DNA of 64,000 bases. It comes from Lysinibacillus_B sp042920265 (lineage in GTDB: Bacteria; Bacillota; Bacilli; Bacillales_A; Planococcaceae). The DNA lies in contig NZ_JBDQZI010000002.1 of assembly GCF_042920265.1 (NCBI RefSeq), positions 186,001 to 250,000 on the forward strand, in the 5' to 3' direction. A program made the translations under genes and the position numbers. Positions 60,469 through 64,000 of the stretch are shown here, one piece after another. The notes below the pieces were generated by a model. It was not told the origin of the DNA and made no database searches. It worked only from the letters and a program-made list of their open reading frames with translations. Numbering within the stretch: position 1 is the first letter of the stretch; every line of letters begins with the position of its first letter.

Positions 60469-61646
60469 CGACAGGACGTTTCGGGGTATACGGCGGACAA
60501 TTCGTACCGGAAACTTTAATGACCCCATTAATCGAGCTTGAAAAAGCCTATAACGAAGCAAAGCAAGACCCTACTTTTACTGAGGAGTTACGTTACTACT
60601 TAAAAAACTATGTAGGGCGTGAAACACCGCTTTATTTCGCAGAGCGTTTAACGGAAAAATGCGGCGGTGCGAAAATTTATTTAAAGCGCGAAGATTTGAA
60701 CCATACAGGGGCACACAAAATCAACAACGCCCTCGGTCAGGCGCTCCTTGCGATCCGTATGGGGAAAAAGAAAATCGTCGCTGAAACAGGCGCGGGTCAA
60801 CACGGGGTGGCAACAGCTACAGCTTGTGCCCTTCTGAACCTTGAATGTATCGTATATATGGGGGCTGAAGATGTGAAACGACAAGCACTCAACGTATTCC
60901 GTATGGAGCTCCTTGGGGCGAAAGTCGTAGCAGTGGAAAAAGGCTCTGCTACACTAAAAGATGCGGTAAACGAAGCGCTTCGTCACTGGGTAACACATAT
61001 TGAAGATACACACTATATTTTAGGGTCAGCTTTAGGCCCTCACCCATTCCCAACGATTGTACGTGATTTCCAACGCATCATTGGAGATGAAACACGCGGA
61101 CAAATTCAAAAACAAGCAGGTCGCTTACCCGATGCAGTCGTCGCTTGTGTGGGCGGCGGTAGTAATGCAATTGGCATGTTCTACCCTTTCGTTGAAGATC
61201 ACGATGTCAAATTAATCGGGGTGGAAGCAGCAGGTAGTGGTATTAAAACAGGTAAGCATGCTGCGGCCATTGCTGGCGGACAAAAAGGCGTCTTACACGG
61301 GGCATACATGTACCTACTTCAAGATGAAAATGGTTTTGTCCAAGAGGCACACTCCATTTCAGCTGGCCTTGACTACCCTGCTGTCGGTCCAGAGCATTGC
61401 TATTTATCGGATATTGGTCGTGCAACTTATGATGCGGTGACAGATCAAAAAGCACTGGAAGGCGTGAAGCTCCTTTGTGCGACAGAAGGTATTTTACCCG
61501 CGTTAGAAAGTGCACATGCCATTTATTACACATCACAGCTGGCAGCAACTATGACAAAAGATGACATCATCGTCGTTTGTTTATCAGGACGCGGTGACAA
61601 AGACGTACACACATTAATCGACGCAATGGGAGGACAGGTGCAATGA
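60465..61646 (+). CDS. trpB: tryptophan synthase beta chain, copy 1
   Basis: 393 residues. PLP lysine in NHTGAHKINN, catalytic Glu in AETGAGQHG, phosphate loop GGGSNAIG, and SGRGDKD near the C-terminus. Contains the TGKHAA...GVLHG segment of the standard TrpB1 type and overlaps trpA by 4 nt, so this copy is the expected partner of TrpA. Confidence 0.95.
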   Translation: MTTGRFGVYGGQFVPETLMTPLIELEKAYNEAKQDPTFTEELRYYLKNYVGRETPLYFAERLTEKCGGAKIYLKREDLNHTGAHKINNALGQALLAIRMGKKKIVAETGAGQHGVATATACALLNLECIVYMGAEDVKRQALNVFRMELLGAKVVAVEKGSATLKDAVNEALRHWVTHIEDTHYILGSALGPHPFPTIVRDFQRIIGDETRGQIQKQAGRLPDAVVACVGGGSNAIGMFYPFVEDHDVKLIGVEAAGSGIKTGKHAAAIAGGQKGVLHGAYMYLLQDENGFVQEAHSISAGLDYPAVGPEHCYLSDIGRATYDAVTDQKALEGVKLLCATEGILPALESAHAIYYTSQLAATMTKDDIIVVCLSGRGDKDVHTLIDAMGGQVQ

Positions 61647-62422
61647 CATTACAACAAGCAATTGAACAAGTAAATGCGCGAGGTGATCAGGCATTTGTTC
61701 CTTATATTATGGCGGGTGATGGTGGACTCGAAGCGCTTCGTCATACGATTCTACGTTTACAAGAGCTGGGCGTGACGGCCATTGAAGTTGGTATCCCGTT
61801 TACAGACCCTGTGGCAGACGGTCCTACAATTGAAGAAGCCGGCGAACGTGCACTCGTAAACGGTACGAACTTACGCAATGTATTAGCGACATTAAAGGAC
61901 TTTGCAGCTGAAGTGACAATTCCACTTGTTGTAATGACATATTTAAACCCTATTTTAGCTTACGGAGCGGAAGCCTTTGCACGTGATGCGTACGAGGCAG
62001 GCATTCGTGGATTAATCGTACCGGATATGCCACTTGAAGAAAGCGGCATTATTCATGAAGAACTTCGTGCAGCAGACATCTCGCTTATACAGCTTATCTC
62101 TTTAACAAGCCCACCTGAACGCATTGCAAAGCTAGCGAAAGCAAGTGAAGGCTTTATTTATGCGGTCACAGTAAACGGCATTACAGGTACACGTGCCGAT
62201 TTCGCTAGCCATTTAGCTGAGCATTTTGCACAATTAAAATCATACAGCGCGATCCCTGTTTTAGCTGGGTTCGGTATTTCGACACCCGAACACGTCACGA
62301 ATTTCGGTGCATTTAGCGACGGGGTCATCGTTGGTAGTAAAATTGTAGACGCTTTAGCGAATGACGACTGGGACACAATTGAGCAACTTATAAAAGCATC
62401 TAAACAAATGGAGGTAAAGTAA
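61643..62422 (+). CDS. trpA: tryptophan synthase alpha chain
   Basis: 259 residues, TIM barrel. Cleaves indole-3-glycerol phosphate to indole. Catalytic Glu in AIEVGIPFTDPVADGP and Asp in the same motif; phosphate site VNGITGTR. Starts inside the trpB stop (ATGA). Confidence 0.95.
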   Translation: MTLQQAIEQVNARGDQAFVPYIMAGDGGLEALRHTILRLQELGVTAIEVGIPFTDPVADGPTIEEAGERALVNGTNLRNVLATLKDFAAEVTIPLVVMTYLNPILAYGAEAFARDAYEAGIRGLIVPDMPLEESGIIHEELRAADISLIQLISLTSPPERIAKLAKASEGFIYAVTVNGITGTRADFASHLAEHFAQLKSYSAIPVLAGFGISTPEHVTNFGAFSDGVIVGSKIVDALANDDWDTIEQLIKASKQMEVK

Positions 62423-62423
62423 A

Positions 62424-63584
62424 ATGGAAGCAACAAAACAACGTGGCTATTTTGGTGAATTTGGTGGTAGTCAAGTACCACCAGAATTACAAAAAGTATT
62501 AGATATTTTAGAGGAAAACTTTGAGAAGTATAAAGAGGATGAAGACTTCAACCAAGAGTTAAACTACTATTTCGAAGAATATGTAGGACGCAAATCCCCA
62601 CTTTATTTTGCTGAAAACTTAACGAAACAGTGCGGCGGCGCAAAAATTTATTTAAAGCGTGAAGATTTAAATCATACAGGCTCACATAAAATTAACAACG
62701 TATTAGGGCAAATTCTCCTTGCCAAACGCATGGGCGCGAAACGTATCATTGCCGAAACAGGTGCAGGGCAACATGGGGTAGCAACAGCGACTGTCTGTGC
62801 GATGTTTGGTATGGACTGTACAGTTTATATGGGCGCTGAGGATACAAAACGTCAAGCACTAAACGTATTCCGTATGGAGCTGTTAGGCGCAAAAGTCGTA
62901 GCTGTTGACAAAGGTCAGGGCCGTCTAAAAGATGCCGTCGATGAAGCGTTTGCAGATCTTGTGGAAAACTATGAACATACATTCTATTTACTTGGATCAG
63001 CGGTTGGTCCTCATCCATTCCCAACAATGGTGAAGCACTTCCAATCCGTTATTTCAAAAGAATCGAAAGCGCAGCATTTAGCAAAGGAAGGTAAACTGCC
63101 AACTGCGGTACTCGCTTGCGTTGGTGGCGGTAGCAATGCCATTGGTGCTTTTGCTGAATACATCGATGACAAAAACGTTCGCCTAATCGGTATTGAGCCA
63201 GATAAAGCAGCGACAATGGCATACGGTACACCTGGTGACTTACATGGCTTCCGTTGCTTAGTGCTGCAAGATGAAGAAGGCAATCCACTACCAACATATT
63301 CGATTGCAGCAGGTCTTGACTACCCTGGTGTTGGCCCTGAGCATAGCTATTTAAAAACAACAGGCCGCGCAGAATACGTAGCTGTGACAAATGAAGAAGT
63401 ACTGGAAGGCTTCCAAACGTTATCGAAAGTAGAAGGCATTATTCCAGCATTAGAATCTTCGCATGCAGTAGCCCATGCATTGAAGTTAGCTCCGACACTA
63501 TCACCAGAAGATAGTATTATCGTCAACATTTCTGGCCGTGGTGATAAGGACGTAGAACAAGTATTTGAGATGTTAAAGAAGTAA
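62424..63584 (+). CDS. second tryptophan synthase beta-like chain
   Basis: 386 residues, one base after the trpA stop with its own GGAGGT ribosome site. PLP lysine (NHTGSHKINN), AETGAGQHG, GGGSNAIG and SGRGDKD are intact, so it should be catalytic. It differs from copy 1 at the N-terminus (GEFGGSQVPPEL for GVYGGQFVPETL) and lacks the TGKHAA-type insert before the GDLHG segment. It may use indole directly, act on another substrate or form a different complex with TrpA. Encoded last in the operon. Confidence 0.92.
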   Translation: MEATKQRGYFGEFGGSQVPPELQKVLDILEENFEKYKEDEDFNQELNYYFEEYVGRKSPLYFAENLTKQCGGAKIYLKREDLNHTGSHKINNVLGQILLAKRMGAKRIIAETGAGQHGVATATVCAMFGMDCTVYMGAEDTKRQALNVFRMELLGAKVVAVDKGQGRLKDAVDEAFADLVENYEHTFYLLGSAVGPHPFPTMVKHFQSVISKESKAQHLAKEGKLPTAVLACVGGGSNAIGAFAEYIDDKNVRLIGIEPDKAATMAYGTPGDLHGFRCLVLQDEEGNPLPTYSIAAGLDYPGVGPEHSYLKTTGRAEYVAVTNEEVLEGFQTLSKVEGIIPALESSHAVAHALKLAPTLSPEDSIIVNISGRGDKDVEQVFEMLKK

Positions 63585-63589
63585 AATGA

Positions 63590-63635
63590 GAAAAGATCTG
63601 GCTCACTTTTTATAGGGTGAGTGGATCTTTTTTTG
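63590..63635 (+). terminator. terminator of the trp operon
   Basis: AAAAGATC ... CTCAC ... GTGAG ... GATCTTTTTTT hairpin just after the last stop codon. Confidence 0.85.
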
Positions 63636-63749
63636 GTTGGTTTTTGCTCGTGCTGGGGCTTTTGACCGTTCACCACGGGTTTTTGACCGGATACCGTCTC
63701 GTTTTGCTCGCACCTTCCTGTTTGCCCGTTTACCGCTTATCAAATGAAC

Positions 63750-63792
63750 AAAAAAAGAATCCTCCTCCTGTAAAACTGGAGAGAAGATTCTT
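63750..63792 (-). terminator. terminator of the alcohol dehydrogenase gene
   Basis: Minus strand AGAATC ... CTCC ... GGAG ... GATTCT followed by a run of T, 16 bp after the stop. Confidence 0.8.
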
Positions 63793-63807
63793 GATTATCA
63801 CGAACGA

Positions 63808-64000
63808 TTAAAACTCATAATGATACGCTACTTTATACAACGCCATTAATTCTTCATGTGTCGGTACTTTCGGGTTGTTGCCTGGGCTACCGCTTGCTAG
63901 TGCATCGGTGGCCATTTTCGGAATCGCCTCGTAAAATGCCTGCTCATCAATGCCCCACTCTTTTAAGTTACCGATACCCATCTTTTTACATAGTACCTTA
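63808..64000 (-). CDS. iron-containing alcohol dehydrogenase (3' end only)
   Basis: The last 63 codons of a group III Fe-dependent alcohol dehydrogenase: MATDALASGSPGNNPKVPT is the typical C-terminal signature (DALASGSPxNNP), followed by HEELMALYKVAY. The N-terminal and metal-binding parts lie outside the window, so the substrate cannot be told. Confidence 0.8.
   Translation of the reverse strand, partial: KVLCKKMGIGNLKEWGIDEQAFYEAIPKMATDALASGSPGNNPKVPTHEELMALYKVAYHYEF

Overview
The window is a piece of a low-GC Firmicutes (Bacillales) chromosome, most likely from the Planococcaceae/Caryophanaceae (Solibacillus- or Lysinibacillus-like). The backbone carries spore-former genes (rsfA, gerQ, a PBP 2D homologue, ywhD), bacillithiol genes (yojF, bshB2), hemQ and lipL. 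Their order is broadly that of the B. subtilis ywd-ywf-ywh-ywi region (argS-ywiB-speB-pbpG-ywhD ... ywhB ... ywfO-rsfA-lipL-hemQ-gerQ ... ywdK-ywdI-ung). The genus is an inference from gene content.

Layout. 1-6299: argS/ywiB, agmatinase, class A PBP and ywhD. 6321-19795: an integrated element of about 13.5 kb bounded by a 14-bp direct repeat. It splits the divergent ywhD/ywhB promoter region and looks like a phage-inducible chromosomal island (PICI). It has a tyrosine integrase, a divergent repressor/Cro pair with repeated operators, a DUF771 protein, a primase-VapE replication protein interrupted by one in-frame stop, an iteron-like origin, a SaPI-type small protein, a Com-like zinc finger, a prohead-protease-like protein plus coiled-coil protein with no capsid or terminase gene, a second XRE-controlled operon, and cargo at the left end. 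The most interesting cargo is an intracellular subtilisin-family protease overlapped by a 67-residue protein that resembles the protease's own prodomain. 19830-26727: tautomerase ywhB, a class A sortase and a convergent 1951-residue LPXTG-type adhesin. 27581-42104: HD phosphohydrolase, rsfA, lipL, hemQ, gerQ, a chemoreceptor, an M20 amidohydrolase, ung and neighbours, bacillithiol genes, a YjiH transporter and a cystine symporter.

42161-50185 is a complete-looking Ter stress module: yceG, three terD paralogues, then, after a terminator, a CitE-like aldolase, a fused PRTase-TRSP-StiP protein and a HAD phosphatase, i.e. the predicted nucleotide-like metabolite arm of Ter systems. 50430-55313: ilvA, a broken NERD gene and an ABC importer with a TrpX-type binding lipoprotein. 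55865-56393: a preQ1-I riboswitch controlling queT. 56510-63584: a tryptophan operon behind a T-box with a UGG specifier (trpE-like, D, C, F, B, A and a second trpB). The trpE-like protein lacks about 60 residues of the chorismate-binding core, there is no trpG, and trpB is present twice. The window ends inside an iron-containing alcohol dehydrogenase gene.

Most intriguing signals: the protease/free-prodomain pair with a (TATATT)8 tract beside its promoter; the island whose attachment core coincides with the -10 box of ywhD; the degenerate TrpE plus duplicated TrpB; and the fused Ter PRTase protein. No tRNA, rRNA or CRISPR array was seen.
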